Shown here piece by piece: positions 37,667-46,077 of a DNA stretch of 64,000 bases. This stretch comes from Fodinibacter sp038258215 (GTDB taxonomy: Bacteria; Actinomycetota; Actinomycetes; Actinomycetales; Dermatophilaceae), in the NCBI GenBank assembly GCA_038258215.1, contig JBBSQC010000011.1, positions 1 through 64,000 of the forward strand, written 5' to 3'. A program made the position numbers and the translations under genes. The notes below the pieces were generated by a model, which was not told the DNA's origin, searched no databases, and saw nothing but the letters and a program-made list of their open reading frames with translations. Every line of letters begins with the position of its first letter. Position 1 is the stretch's first letter.

Positions 37667-39105
37667 CGCTCTCGCTCAGCCTCGTCCAGGGCACTTACAT
37701 CGTCGCCGGCCTGCTCTTCATCCTCGCCCTCGCCGGGTTGTCCCGGCACGAGACGGCGCGCTCGGGCAACCGGTTCGGCGTCATCGGCATGGTCCTCGCC
37801 CTCGTCGTCACGGTGCTCGCCGCGACGGCCGGTGTCGACGCCGCACCGCTGGGGGCCGGGGGGCCGGACGTCGACGGCAGTGGCGTCTTCGGTCTGGCGC
37901 TCATCGTCGTGGCCATGCTCATCGGCGCGCTCATCGGGCTCGACCGGGCCCGAGCGGTCGAGATGACGGGGATGCCGGAGCTCATCGCGATGCTGCACAG
38001 CTTCGTCGGGCTCACCGCGGTGCTCGTCGGCTGGAACAGCGCTAGGGAGGCCAGCCCCTACCCCGCGATCCACGACGTCGAGGTCTTCGTCGGCGTCTTC
38101 ATCGGCGCCGTGACCTTCACCGGGTCGATCGTCGCCTACCTCAAGCTCTCGGCCCGGATCAGCTCCGCCCCCCTGAAGCTCCCCGGCCGCAACGTGATCA
38201 ACCTCGGCGCGATCGCGGCATTCGTGGGCCTGACCGTGGCCTACGTGCTCGTGCCGCACGGGTCCACGGGGGCCCGCACGGGCCTCCTGGTGGGGGTCAC
38301 GGTCGTCGCCCTCGCCCTCGGGTGGCACCTCGTGGCGTCGATCGGCGGCGGCGACATGCCGGTCGTCGTCTCGATGCTCAACAGCTACTCCGGCTGGGCG
38401 GCGGCCGCGGCCGGCTTCCTGCTCGGCAACGACCTGCTGATCATCACCGGCGCGCTCGTCGGGTCCTCGGGTGCCTACCTCTCCTACATCATGTGCCGGG
38501 CGATGAACCGGTCGTTCATCTCCGTCATCGCCGGGGGCTTCGGGGTCGCCACGGGCACCGTGTCCGACACCGCCGACTACGGCGAGCACCGCGAGGTCAC
38601 CGCCGAGGGGGCCGCCGCGATGCTCGGGTCGGCCCGGTCGGTGGTCATCACGCCCGGCTACGGCATGGCCGTCGCGCAGGCCCAGTACCCCGTCGCCGAC
38701 CTCACCAGGAAGCTGCGGGACCGCGGCGTCGACGTGCGCTTCGGCATCCACCCGGTGGCCGGTCGGCTGCCCGGTCACATGAACGTGCTGCTCGCCGAGG
38801 CCAAGGTGCCCTACGACATCGTGCTCGAGATGGACGAGGTCAACGACGACCTCGCCGCCACCGACGTCGTCCTCGTCATCGGCGCCAACGACACGGTGAA
38901 CCCGGCGGCCGCCGACGACCCCACGTCACCGATTGCCGGGATGCCGGTGCTGCGGGTCTGGGAGGCGGAGAACGTCGTCGTCTTCAAGCGCTCGATGGCC
39001 ACGGGGTACGCCGGGGTGCAGAACCCGTTGTTCTTCCGGGACAACACCCAGATGCTCTTCGGGGACGCCAAGGACCGGGTCGAGGACATCATCAAGGCCC
39101 TCTGA
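37663..39105 (+). CDS. pntB: NAD(P) transhydrogenase subunit beta
   Basis: Membrane subunit of 480 residues and partner of PntA. Around eight to nine transmembrane helices occupy the first ~275 residues, including a HSFVGLTAVLVGWNS helix with the conserved His of the proton path. The NADP(H)-binding domain III follows, with ITPGYGMAVAQAQYPV, RFGIHPVAGRLPGHMNVLLAEA, VVLVIGANDTVNPAA and GYAGVQNPLFF, all hallmark PntB sequences. Length and order are typical. ATG 37663 overlaps the pntA stop. A hairpin 13 nt after the stop probably ends the operon. Confidence 0.95.
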   Translation: MTLSLSLVQGTYIVAGLLFILALAGLSRHETARSGNRFGVIGMVLALVVTVLAATAGVDAAPLGAGGPDVDGSGVFGLALIVVAMLIGALIGLDRARAVEMTGMPELIAMLHSFVGLTAVLVGWNSAREASPYPAIHDVEVFVGVFIGAVTFTGSIVAYLKLSARISSAPLKLPGRNVINLGAIAAFVGLTVAYVLVPHGSTGARTGLLVGVTVVALALGWHLVASIGGGDMPVVVSMLNSYSGWAAAAAGFLLGNDLLIITGALVGSSGAYLSYIMCRAMNRSFISVIAGGFGVATGTVSDTADYGEHREVTAEGAAAMLGSARSVVITPGYGMAVAQAQYPVADLTRKLRDRGVDVRFGIHPVAGRLPGHMNVLLAEAKVPYDIVLEMDEVNDDLAATDVVLVIGANDTVNPAAADDPTSPIAGMPVLRVWEAENVVVFKRSMATGYAGVQNPLFFRDNTQMLFGDAKDRVEDIIKAL

Positions 39106-39118
39106 CCCGAGTCGTTCC

Positions 39119-39170
39119 CGCCTCGAGTGCGCAAGTGGCCGCCCTGGCAACCACTTCCGCACTCGAGGCG
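39119..39170. repeat. Long intergenic inverted repeat between pntB and purM
   Basis: Arms of 20 nt (39119-39138 and 39151-39170, CGCCTCGAGTGCG core) match at 19 positions around a 12-nt loop, with one C-C mismatch. It lies 13 nt after pntB and just before the purM -10 box, so it is a probable terminator. Confidence 0.75.
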
Positions 39171-39176
39171 AGTCGG

Positions 39177-39182
39177 TAGGGT
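39177..39182 (+). promoter_or_regulatory. -10 box of a probable leaderless promoter for purM
   Basis: TAGGGT, 7 nt before GTG 39190. Confidence 0.55.
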
Positions 39183-39189
39183 TCCGGTC

Positions 39190-40320
39190 GTGAGTGAGCC
39201 CAGCGAGACGACCCCGATCACGTATGCCGCGGCCGGCGTCGACGTCGAGGCCGGGGACCAGGCCGTCGAGCTGATGAAGGCCAGCGTGCGGCGGGCCACC
39301 CGTCCGGAGGTGCTCGGCGGGCTCGGGGGCTTCGCCGGGATGTTCGACGCGAGCGCCCTCAGGGCATATCGGCACCCCGTGCTGGCGACCTCCACCGACG
39401 GCGTGGGGACCAAGGTGGCCATCGCCCAGGCCCTCGACCGCCATGACACCATCGGTTTCGACCTCGTCGGCATGGTGGTCGACGACATCGTCGTCTGTGG
39501 GGCCGAGCCGCTCTTCATGACCGACTACATCGCCTGCGGGCGGGTGGTGCCCGAGCGCATCGCGGCCATCGTCTCGGGCATCGCGCAGGCCTGTTCGCAG
39601 GCGCGAGTGGCCCTCATCGGGGGCGAGACCGCCGAGCACCCGGGGTTGCTCGGGCTCGAGGAGTACGACGTGGCCGGCGCGGCGACCGGGGTCGTCGAGC
39701 TCGACGACGTGCTGGGGCCGCAGCGAGTCAGGGCCGGGGACGTCGTGCTGGGCCTGGCCAGCAGTGGTCTGCACTCCAACGGCTACTCCCTCGTGCGCCG
39801 CGTCGTGGCCCACGCCGGCTGGGCGCTCGACCGGCACGTCGAAGAGTTCGGCCGCAGCCTCGGCGAGGAGCTGCTCGAGCCGACCCGCGTCTACTCCGCC
39901 GACCTGCTCGACCTCGTGCGCACCGACGGCGTCGAGGTGCACGCCCTCTCGCACGTCACCGGTGGCGGGCTCGCCGCCAACCTCGCGCGGGTGCTTCCCG
40001 AGCACCTCCACGCCCGGCTCGACCGCTCGACGTGGACCCCGGCCCCGGTCTTCTCGACGGTGGAGCGCCTCGGCGCAGTGCCGCAGGCCGACCTCGAGCG
40101 CACGCTCAACATGGGGGTCGGCTTCGTCGCGATGGTTCCGGAGGCCTCGGTCGACACCGCCACCGCCCAGCTGGAATCGCGCGGCATCCACGCCTGGGCG
40201 ATGGGTGAGGTGTGCGAGGCGGCGACGGCATCCGTCGAGGACGGGGTCGAGGTCGTGCGGGGCGCCAAGGGCGTCGACGGCGGCTCGGTGCAGCTCCTCG
40301 GCTCCCACCCCACCACCTGA
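39190..40320 (+). CDS. purM: Phosphoribosylformylglycinamidine cyclo-ligase (AIR synthetase)
   Basis: PurM catalyses the ATP-dependent ring closure of FGAM to AIR, the fifth step of purine synthesis. In 376 residues it shows ITYAAAGVDVEAGDQAVELMK, GGFAGMFD, the ATP/metal region STDGVGTKVAIAQALDRHDTIGFDLVGMVVDDIVVCGAEPLFMTDY, GGETAEHPG, GLASSGLHSNGYSLVR and HVTGGGLAANLARVLP, all diagnostic. GTG 39190 gives the expected N-terminus and has a TAGGGT box 7 nt upstream; the open frame before it overlaps the pntB-purM hairpin. In actinobacteria purM commonly sits near DUF3073 and a branched-chain amino acid dehydrogenase gene, both present nearby here. The usual purF neighbour is absent; pntB occupies the upstream side. 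Confidence 0.97.
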   Translation: MSEPSETTPITYAAAGVDVEAGDQAVELMKASVRRATRPEVLGGLGGFAGMFDASALRAYRHPVLATSTDGVGTKVAIAQALDRHDTIGFDLVGMVVDDIVVCGAEPLFMTDYIACGRVVPERIAAIVSGIAQACSQARVALIGGETAEHPGLLGLEEYDVAGAATGVVELDDVLGPQRVRAGDVVLGLASSGLHSNGYSLVRRVVAHAGWALDRHVEEFGRSLGEELLEPTRVYSADLLDLVRTDGVEVHALSHVTGGGLAANLARVLPEHLHARLDRSTWTPAPVFSTVERLGAVPQADLERTLNMGVGFVAMVPEASVDTATAQLESRGIHAWAMGEVCEAATASVEDGVEVVRGAKGVDGGSVQLLGSHPTT

Positions 40321-40325
40321 CACCC

Positions 40326-40402
40326 CCCGACTTATTGCGCCTCAGCCACGCTCGAGGGGCCGAAACGGCCCTGCGCACGTGGGTGAGGCGCAATAAGTCG
40401 GG
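40326..40402. repeat. Long intergenic inverted repeat, family A (copy 2)
   Basis: Arms of 25 nt (40326-40350 and 40378-40402) match at 24 positions and start CCCGACTTATTGCG. It fills the gap between convergent purM and the cysteine hydrolase, beginning 5 nt after purM and ending 1 nt before the other stop. It is related to 20683-20759 with compensatory changes. Confidence 0.85.
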
Positions 40403-40403
40403 A

Positions 40404-40952
40404 TCAGGTGATGGCGACCTGGGGGCCGAACAGGGCCATCGCGGCGAGGGCCTGCGCGTGGTTCTCGGGCGTGGACCCGGCGCACGCGTCGGCCACGACC
40501 CGCACCGTGGCCCCGGCGTCGGCGGCGGGGAGCGCGGTCGAGATGACGCAGCAGTCGGTGGCGACCCCCGCAAGGGTCAGATGTGCGTCGTCCCCGACGA
40601 GGTCGCGCAGGGCCGGCCACTTCCCGAAGGTCCCGGCGGTCACGACGTGCTCGGCGACCCCGGCGAGCGCCGGCACCACGGCATACAGCGGGTCGCTGTC
40701 GGGGACCAGCGCGAACGGCCAGTCCTCGTAGTACGGGCGCCACGAGCCGCCGAGCCCCGGGTCGGCCACGAAGCGGGTGAGGATCGTGCGGGCGGGGCCG
40801 TATGCCGTCGCGAGCTCCCTGATCCGAGGCACCGTGGCGGCCCACATCGGGGAGCCCCACGGGGAGGTGGCCGGGTCGGCGAAGACAGCCTGGGCGTCGA
40901 TGACCACCAGCCAGCCGTCGTCGACCGCGGTCGCCGGGCCGGCAGGCGTCAC
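40404..40952 (-). CDS. Isochorismatase-like cysteine hydrolase
   Basis: Cysteine hydrolase of 182 residues in the isochorismatase/nicotinamidase superfamily. The catalytic triad is visible as Asp in VVIDAQAVFAD, Lys in TFGKWPALRD and Cys in VATDCCVISTA. The VVTAGTFGK strand and the cis-peptide VATDCCV segment are typical. GTG 40952 overlaps the stop of the upstream NCS1 permease gene as GTGA, so uptake and hydrolysis are coupled. Possible substrates are nicotinamide, N-carbamoyl compounds or ureidoacids derived from a nucleobase or hydantoin. The nicotinamidase metal-site histidines are not obvious, which argues against a plain PncA. Confidence 0.85.
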   Translation of the reverse strand: MTPAGPATAVDDGWLVVIDAQAVFADPATSPWGSPMWAATVPRIRELATAYGPARTILTRFVADPGLGGSWRPYYEDWPFALVPDSDPLYAVVPALAGVAEHVVTAGTFGKWPALRDLVGDDAHLTLAGVATDCCVISTALPAADAGATVRVVADACAGSTPENHAQALAAMALFGPQVAIT

Positions 40953-42484
40953 GCCACGCTCTCCCGGTCGGCCGCCGAGGCCGGGTGCGCGGGAAGGTCC
41001 TGCTCCTGACGGCGCACCGTGCCCCGACGCGCGAGGTAGGTCACGCCGAACCCGATGACGAGGGCGAGGAGCACCCCGATGTTGGAGTAGGCCCAGTTGC
41101 CGTCCCAGTAGGGCGCGCCCTCGCCCTCGGTGACGTAGGTGCCGAGCCCGAGGGGCTCGAGGAGGTAGCCCTGCCAGTTGTTCCACGCGGCATCGGCCGC
41201 GAAGTTGTTGACGACCAGGCCCCAGCCGACCACCGAAGCCGCGACCATCGTGCTGATCGACACCCAGTCGAACGCGCCGTAGCGCCCGCGGGCGTCGAAG
41301 AGGGCGTCCTCGTCGTAGTCGCGGCGGCGCAGCGCGATGTCGGCGATCATGATCCCCGCCCAGGCGGCCAGCGGCACACCGAGGGTGATGAGGAAGCTCT
41401 GGAACGGCCCGAGGAAGTCGGCGGCGACGAAGACGACGAAGAAGGTGCCGAGGGTGAGGATCACGCCGTCGACGAGCGCGGCGGCCGGCCGGGGGATGGG
41501 CACCCCGAGCGAGATCAGGGTGAGCCCGGAGGAGTAGATGCCCAGGACGGCGCCCGAGATGAGGGAGAGGATGACCGCGACGAGGAACGGCACGAGGAAC
41601 CAGGTCGGCAGGATCGTCGCGAGGGTGCCGATCGGGTCGTTCGGGATGCCGGCCAGGACCTCGGGGTCCGACGCCGACAACATCAGCCCGAAGATCACGA
41701 GGAGCACCGGGGCGACCGCCCCGCCCACGGTGTTCCACAGGACGATGGCCCCGCCGGACGCCTCTCGGCTCTGGTAGCGCGACCAGTCGGCGGCGATGTT
41801 GATCCAGCCGAGGCCGAAACCGGTCATCAGCATGACGAAGGCCCCGATGACCGCCTGCGGCGAGCCCGACGGGAGGGCCGCCACGGCTGACCACTCGATC
41901 TCGCGCGAGGCGACGATGATGAAGATGATGGTGACCGCACCGGTGGCCCAGGTCAGCACCGACTGCAGCCGCATGATGATGTGGTAGCCGGCCACCGAGG
42001 CGAGCACGATAATGGCGGCGACGACGAGGGCGGCGACGACCTTGGTGGTCGCGCCTCCACCCCAGCCCAGCTGCTCGAAGACCGTCGAGGTCGCGAGGAC
42101 GGCGAGGATGGCCAGGGAGGTCTCCCACCCGATCGAGGTGAGCCAGGAGATGACTCCCGGCACCTTCTGGCCCTCCACGCCGAAGGCCGCCCGCGAGAGC
42201 ACCATGGTGGGCGCTGACCCGCGCTTGCCGGCGATCGCGATGATCCCGCAGAGCAGGAACGAGGCGGTGATGCCCAGCACGGCGACGAGCACGCCCTGCC
42301 AGAAGGAGATCCCGAAGCCGAGCACGAACGCGGCATACGAGATCCCGAAGACCGACACGTTGGCCGCGAACCACGGCCAGAACAGGTCACGGGGCGATGC
42401 GGTGCGCTCCGACTCCTCGATGACCTCGATGCCGGTGGTCTCCACGCCCAGACGCCTGGTCTCGGCCACGGTGGTCTCGCTCAT
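40949..42484 (-). CDS. NCS1-family nucleobase/hydantoin-type permease
   Basis: Membrane transporter of 511 residues with about twelve helices, resembling the purine-cytosine permease (CodB/Fcy2-like) branch of NCS1. Signatures: RDLFWPWFAANVSVFGISYAAF, KRGSAPTMVLSRAAFGVEGQKVP, the GFGLGWINIAADWSRY helix typical of NCS1 substrate sites, and AGIMIADIALRRRDYDEDALF. ATG 42484 is the first in frame. It is co-translated with an isochorismatase-like hydrolase, which points to salvage of a nucleobase or related N-heterocycle. The pair is inserted between purM and DUF3073, which are closer neighbours in many actinobacteria. Confidence 0.88.
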   Translation of the reverse strand: MSETTVAETRRLGVETTGIEVIEESERTASPRDLFWPWFAANVSVFGISYAAFVLGFGISFWQGVLVAVLGITASFLLCGIIAIAGKRGSAPTMVLSRAAFGVEGQKVPGVISWLTSIGWETSLAILAVLATSTVFEQLGWGGGATTKVVAALVVAAIIVLASVAGYHIIMRLQSVLTWATGAVTIIFIIVASREIEWSAVAALPSGSPQAVIGAFVMLMTGFGLGWINIAADWSRYQSREASGGAIVLWNTVGGAVAPVLLVIFGLMLSASDPEVLAGIPNDPIGTLATILPTWFLVPFLVAVILSLISGAVLGIYSSGLTLISLGVPIPRPAAALVDGVILTLGTFFVVFVAADFLGPFQSFLITLGVPLAAWAGIMIADIALRRRDYDEDALFDARGRYGAFDWVSISTMVAASVVGWGLVVNNFAADAAWNNWQGYLLEPLGLGTYVTEGEGAPYWDGNWAYSNIGVLLALVIGFGVTYLARRGTVRRQEQDLPAHPASAADRESVA

Positions 42485-42584
42485 CCGCAGAGCATGTCAG
42501 AACCAGACCGGCCGGTGGCAGGCCCGGTCCGGGTGAGAACGGCCACGGGTCAGCTCGGCGGGGACACCAAGACCACGACCCGGC

Positions 42585-42779
42585 TCACCGAGGGCCCGAG
42601 GACCAGCGACCGTAGTCGTCCTCGTCGTCGCTCTCACGCTCTTCCGGCCTGGCGCGGGGGCCGGGCTCGGAGGATCCGTGCAGTTCTCGCTCAAGCGCTG
42701 ACAGGTCGGTGTCCGGGCTGTAGTACTTCAGCTCGCGAGCGACCTTCGTCTGCTTGGCTTTGGCTCGGCCGCGCCCCAT
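42585..42779 (-). CDS. DUF3073 family protein
   Basis: Short cytoplasmic protein of 64 residues beginning MGRGRAKAKQTKVARELKYYSP, the highly conserved DUF3073 signature, followed by DTDLSALERELHG and an acidic tail (EERESDDEDDYGRW). Function is unknown; it is nearly universal in actinobacteria and usually sits near purM, purF or a bldC/valine dehydrogenase locus, as here. The basic N-terminus suggests nucleic-acid or ribosome contact, but that is inference. About 215 nt separates its start from the end of the leucine dehydrogenase gene. That gap should hold its promoter and a leader, including an imperfect GTGGGA/TCCCAC hairpin near 42820-42851. Confidence 0.93.
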   Translation of the reverse strand: MGRGRAKAKQTKVARELKYYSPDTDLSALERELHGSSEPGPRARPEERESDDEDDYGRWSSGPR

Positions 42780-42994
42780 GGCGTGACCCCCTCATGCGTC
42801 TGCCGGGCTGGCATCGCTCGTGGGACGGCCCCACCGAAGGGGTCATCCCACGTCGCGGAGCGGTCCCGGGAATGGTGTCTGTCGTGACGCTTACGGTACA
42901 TGAGTCGAGCCCGCACCGGTGACGTCGGTCTGCACAACGTCGAAGGCCGTCGAGGTGTTCCGCGGTGTCCGGGGCGGCGACGCCCCCGGCCGGA

Positions 42995-44077
42995 TCAGGA
43001 GCGCGGCGGGAGCCAGGGTTTCTGGCCCCCAGCGGCGATCCGCTGTTCGGCCAGCCGGTCGGCGGCCACGGCCGGGCTCACCCCGTGTGCGGCAGCGACC
43101 TCGAGCACCTCCAGGGTCGCACCGAAGATCTTCTCGGTGCGGGCGCGAGCGCGATCCAGGTCGAAACCGTGAAGCTCGTCGCTCACCTGGATGACTCCGC
43201 CGGCGTTGACGAGGAAGTCGGGCGCGTAGATGATCCCTCGCTGCTCCAGGCGGTCGGCCGTGCCGCCGTGCCCCTCGGTGACGAGCTGGTTGTTGGCGCC
43301 ACCGCACACGACCCGGGCTCGCAGCGCCGCCACCGTGTCGTCGTCGAGGGCTCCGCCGAGGGCGTTGGGGCTGAACACGTCGAGCTCCTCACGGACGAGG
43401 TCGACGACGTCGCGCACCGCCCGCACGCGGTCCTGGCCCTCCACCACGCGGCGCACGGCATCCTCGTCCACGTCGGTCACGATGACCTCGGCACCGTCGG
43501 CGACGAGGTGCTCGACGAGCCGGCGACCGACCTTCCCGACACCGGCGACCCCGACCCGGCGGCCACGGAGCGTCGGCTCGCCCCAGACGTGCTGAGCCGT
43601 CGCCCGCATCCCCTGGAACAGGCCGTATGCCGTGAGCAGCGAGGAGTCGCCCGCCCCACCCAGCTCGGGTGAGCGGCCCGTCGCCCAGCGGGTCTGCTCA
43701 CTGACGATGTCCATGTCGGCGACGTTGGTGCCGACGTCGCTCGCGGTGACGTAGCGCCCACCGAGAGACTCCACGAACCGGCCGTAGGCCCGGAGCAGCT
43801 CCGGCGTCTTGTCGGTGCGCGGGTCCCCGATGATCACCGCCTTGCCGCCCCCGTGGTCCAGCCCCGCCAGCGCGTTCTTGCTCGACATGGCCCGGGAGAG
43901 GCGCAGCACGTCGGCCAGCGCGAGGTCCGTGCTCGGATAGGGGTGGAACCGGGTGCCGCCGAGGCCCGGACCGAGGGCCGTGTCGTGCAACGCGATGATC
44001 GCGCGCAGCCCGGTGTCGGGATCGGAGCAGAAGGCGACCTGCTCGTGTCCACTGAGGTCGACGAGGTCGGTGGCCAT
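42995..44077 (-). CDS. Leucine/valine (Glu/Leu/Phe/Val-type) dehydrogenase
   Basis: NAD-dependent amino acid dehydrogenase of 360 residues that interconverts branched-chain amino acids and 2-oxo acids. The substrate domain has GLGGTRFHPY, the catalytic lysine regions MSSKNALAGLDHGGGKAVI, and the TASDVGTNVADMDIV aspartate. The Rossmann domain has VGVAGVGKVGRRLVEHLVADGAEVIVTD, then SPNALGGALDD and CGGANNQL. ATG 44077 is supported by a TAGCGT box 7 nt upstream. In streptomycetes the equivalent valine dehydrogenase makes branched precursors for fatty acids and polyketides. Here it could supply branched starters, but that is inference. It is divergent from fgd. Confidence 0.93.
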   Translation of the reverse strand: MATDLVDLSGHEQVAFCSDPDTGLRAIIALHDTALGPGLGGTRFHPYPSTDLALADVLRLSRAMSSKNALAGLDHGGGKAVIIGDPRTDKTPELLRAYGRFVESLGGRYVTASDVGTNVADMDIVSEQTRWATGRSPELGGAGDSSLLTAYGLFQGMRATAQHVWGEPTLRGRRVGVAGVGKVGRRLVEHLVADGAEVIVTDVDEDAVRRVVEGQDRVRAVRDVVDLVREELDVFSPNALGGALDDDTVAALRARVVCGGANNQLVTEGHGGTADRLEQRGIIYAPDFLVNAGGVIQVSDELHGFDLDRARARTEKIFGATLEVLEVAAAHGVSPAVAADRLAEQRIAAGGQKPWLPPRS

Positions 44078-44084
44078 GTCGTCC

Positions 44085-44090
44085 ACGCTA
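44085..44090 (-). promoter_or_regulatory. -10 box of a probable leaderless promoter for the leucine dehydrogenase gene
   Basis: TAGCGT on the minus strand, 7 nt before ATG 44077. Confidence 0.5.
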
Positions 44091-44146
44091 GCCCTCCGGA
44101 TGTGAGACTGGGCTGGTCCACCCCACGAGCGTCGAGGAGCGAGTCC

Positions 44147-45169
44147 GTGCTGAGAGTCGGGTACAAGGCATCGGCGGAGCAGTTCGCCCCGGGTGAGCTC
44201 GCGGCGTTCGCCGTCCGGGCCGAGGAGCTGGGGCTGGACTCGGTGACCATCTCGGACCACTTCCAGCCCTGGCGACTGGAGGGCGGGCACGCACCGAACT
44301 CCTTGGCGTGGATGGCCTGGGTGGCGGCGCGCACCGAGCGGGTGCTGCTCGGCACCTCGGTGATGACCCCGACCTTCCGCTACAACCCCGCGGTCATCGC
44401 GCAGACCTTCGCCACCCTCGCCTGCCTCGCGCCCGGGCGGATCATGCTCGGGGTGGGCACGGGTGAGGCCCTCAACGAGGTGGCCGTGGGCTCGGTGCCC
44501 GATGGGGAGTGGCCCGAGTTCAAGGAGCGCTTCGGCCGGTTGCGGGAGTCGGTGCGGCTGATGCGCGAGCTGTGGACGCAGGACCGCGTGACCTTCGAGG
44601 GGGAGTGGTACAGCACGCAGGATGCCGCGATCTACGACCGTCCGGACACCCCGGTGCCCGTGTACGTCGCCGCCGGTGGCCCGATGGTGGCGCGGTATGC
44701 CGGGCGCGTGGCCGACGGGTTCATCTGCACCTCGGGGAAGGGCCGCGAGCTCTACGCCGACAAGCTCGTGCCGGCCGTCGACGAGGGGCTCGACAAGGCC
44801 GAGCGCGCCCACGACTCGATCGACCGGATGATCGAGGTCAAGGTCTCGTGGGACCCCGACCCCGAGCGGGCGCTGGAGAACACCCGCTTCTGGGCTCCCC
44901 TCTCGCTCACCCCGGAGCAGAAGCACTCGATCCACAGCCCGTCGGAGATGGAGAAGGCCGCCGACGAGCTGCCGATCGACCAGGTCGCCAAGCGCTGGGT
45001 CGTCGCCTCGGAGCCCCAGGAGGTGGTCGAGGCGCTGCGCGTCTACACCGACCTCGGCTTCGACCACCTCGTCGTGCACGGGCCGGGCCACGACCAGGAG
45101 CGCTTCCTCACCACCTTCACCGAGCAGGTGCTGCCGGGCCTCCGCGAGCTGGAGCCCGCCCCGCGGTGA
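44147..45169 (+). CDS. fgd: F420-dependent glucose-6-phosphate dehydrogenase (FGD)
   Basis: Luciferase-like TIM-barrel enzyme of 340 residues that oxidises glucose-6-phosphate and reduces cofactor F420. It follows mycobacterial Fgd1 closely: LRVGYKASAEQFAPGELAAFA, SDHFQPWRLEGGHAPNSLAWM with the catalytic His and Trp, LLGTSVMTPTFRYNPAVIAQTFAT, GVGTGEALNEVAVG, AAGGPMVARYAGRVADGFICTSGKG, and NTRFWAPLSLTPEQKHSIHSPSEMEKAAD. GTG 44147 has GAGGAG upstream. It implies that the organism makes F420. It is the first gene of an fgd-folP2-like-CaiB operon with GTGA overlaps. A general F420 oxidoreductase is possible, but the conserved blocks favour FGD. Confidence 0.93.
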   Translation: MLRVGYKASAEQFAPGELAAFAVRAEELGLDSVTISDHFQPWRLEGGHAPNSLAWMAWVAARTERVLLGTSVMTPTFRYNPAVIAQTFATLACLAPGRIMLGVGTGEALNEVAVGSVPDGEWPEFKERFGRLRESVRLMRELWTQDRVTFEGEWYSTQDAAIYDRPDTPVPVYVAAGGPMVARYAGRVADGFICTSGKGRELYADKLVPAVDEGLDKAERAHDSIDRMIEVKVSWDPDPERALENTRFWAPLSLTPEQKHSIHSPSEMEKAADELPIDQVAKRWVVASEPQEVVEALRVYTDLGFDHLVVHGPGHDQERFLTTFTEQVLPGLRELEPAPR

Positions 45170-46077
45170 GTGCCCGGGTGCCGGCAGCCGCCGCGGCGCT
45201 GCGGCTTCGCGGGCAGGTGTTCGACGCCTCCCGCCCTGCGGTCATGGCCATCGTCAACCGCACGCCCGACTCGTTCTGGTCGGGCAACCGCCACGGCGAC
45301 CTCGACTCCGCCGTCGCGGCCCTGCGGCAGGCGGTGGACCTCGGGGCCGACATCCTCGACGTCGGCGGGGTGCGCGCCGGCCAGGAGGGGGAGGTCGTCT
45401 CGGCGGCGCAGGAGGTCGAGCGGGTCGTGCCCTTCCTCGTCCTGGCGCGAGAGGCCCATCCCGACCTCGTCCTCAGCCTCGACACCTGGCGGCCCGAGGT
45501 GGCCCGCACCGCAGCGGCCGAGGCGGGCATCGACCTCGTCAACGACACCTGGGCGGGGCACGAGCCCGACCTGGTGCACGTGGCTGCCGAGGTCGGTGCC
45601 GGCTACGTCATCTCGCACACCGGTGGCCTGCCGCCGCGCACCGACCCGGTCGGGGTGACCTACCCGCCCGAGCCGAACGGTGTGGTCGAGGACGTGCTGC
45701 GGACCCTGCGAGAGGGTGCCGAGCGCGCGGTGGCGGCCGGCATCCCCACCGACCGGGTGCTCGTCGACCCGACGCTGGACTTCGGCAAGACCACCGCGCA
45801 CTCGCTCACGGCGCTGCGCCACACGGAGGCGATCGTCGCGTTGGGCTTCCCTGTGCTGCAGGCGCTCTCGCGCAAGGACTTCATCGGGGAGACGCTCGAC
45901 CTCGACGCGGACGACCGCCTCGAGGGCACCCTCGCCGCCACTGCCGTCGCGGCCTGGCTCGGCGCCACCGTCTTCCGCGCCCACGACGTCCGCGCGACCC
46001 GGCGGGTCGTCGACATGGTGGCCACCATCCGCGGCGACCGCGCGCCGCTGCTCGCGACCCGAGGGGTCGCCACGTGA
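45166..46077 (+). CDS. Dihydropteroate synthase homologue (FolP2-like)
   Basis: TIM-barrel DHPS-family protein of 303 residues. It has MAIVNRTPDSFWSGN, but the next substrate loop reads DVGGVRAGQEGE, where true FolP1 has DxGGESTRPG. The later LSLDTWRPEVA, NDTWAGHEPD, SHTGG and QALSRKDFIGETL blocks also track mycobacterial FolP2 better than FolP1. FolP2 of Mycobacterium leprae has been reported to lack DHPS activity, so folate synthesis should not be assumed. GTG 45166 overlaps the fgd stop (GTGA), and the CaiB gene in turn overlaps this one, so all three are translationally coupled. Confidence 0.85.
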   Translation: MSARVPAAAAALRLRGQVFDASRPAVMAIVNRTPDSFWSGNRHGDLDSAVAALRQAVDLGADILDVGGVRAGQEGEVVSAAQEVERVVPFLVLAREAHPDLVLSLDTWRPEVARTAAAEAGIDLVNDTWAGHEPDLVHVAAEVGAGYVISHTGGLPPRTDPVGVTYPPEPNGVVEDVLRTLREGAERAVAAGIPTDRVLVDPTLDFGKTTAHSLTALRHTEAIVALGFPVLQALSRKDFIGETLDLDADDRLEGTLAATAVAAWLGATVFRAHDVRATRRVVDMVATIRGDRAPLLATRGVAT

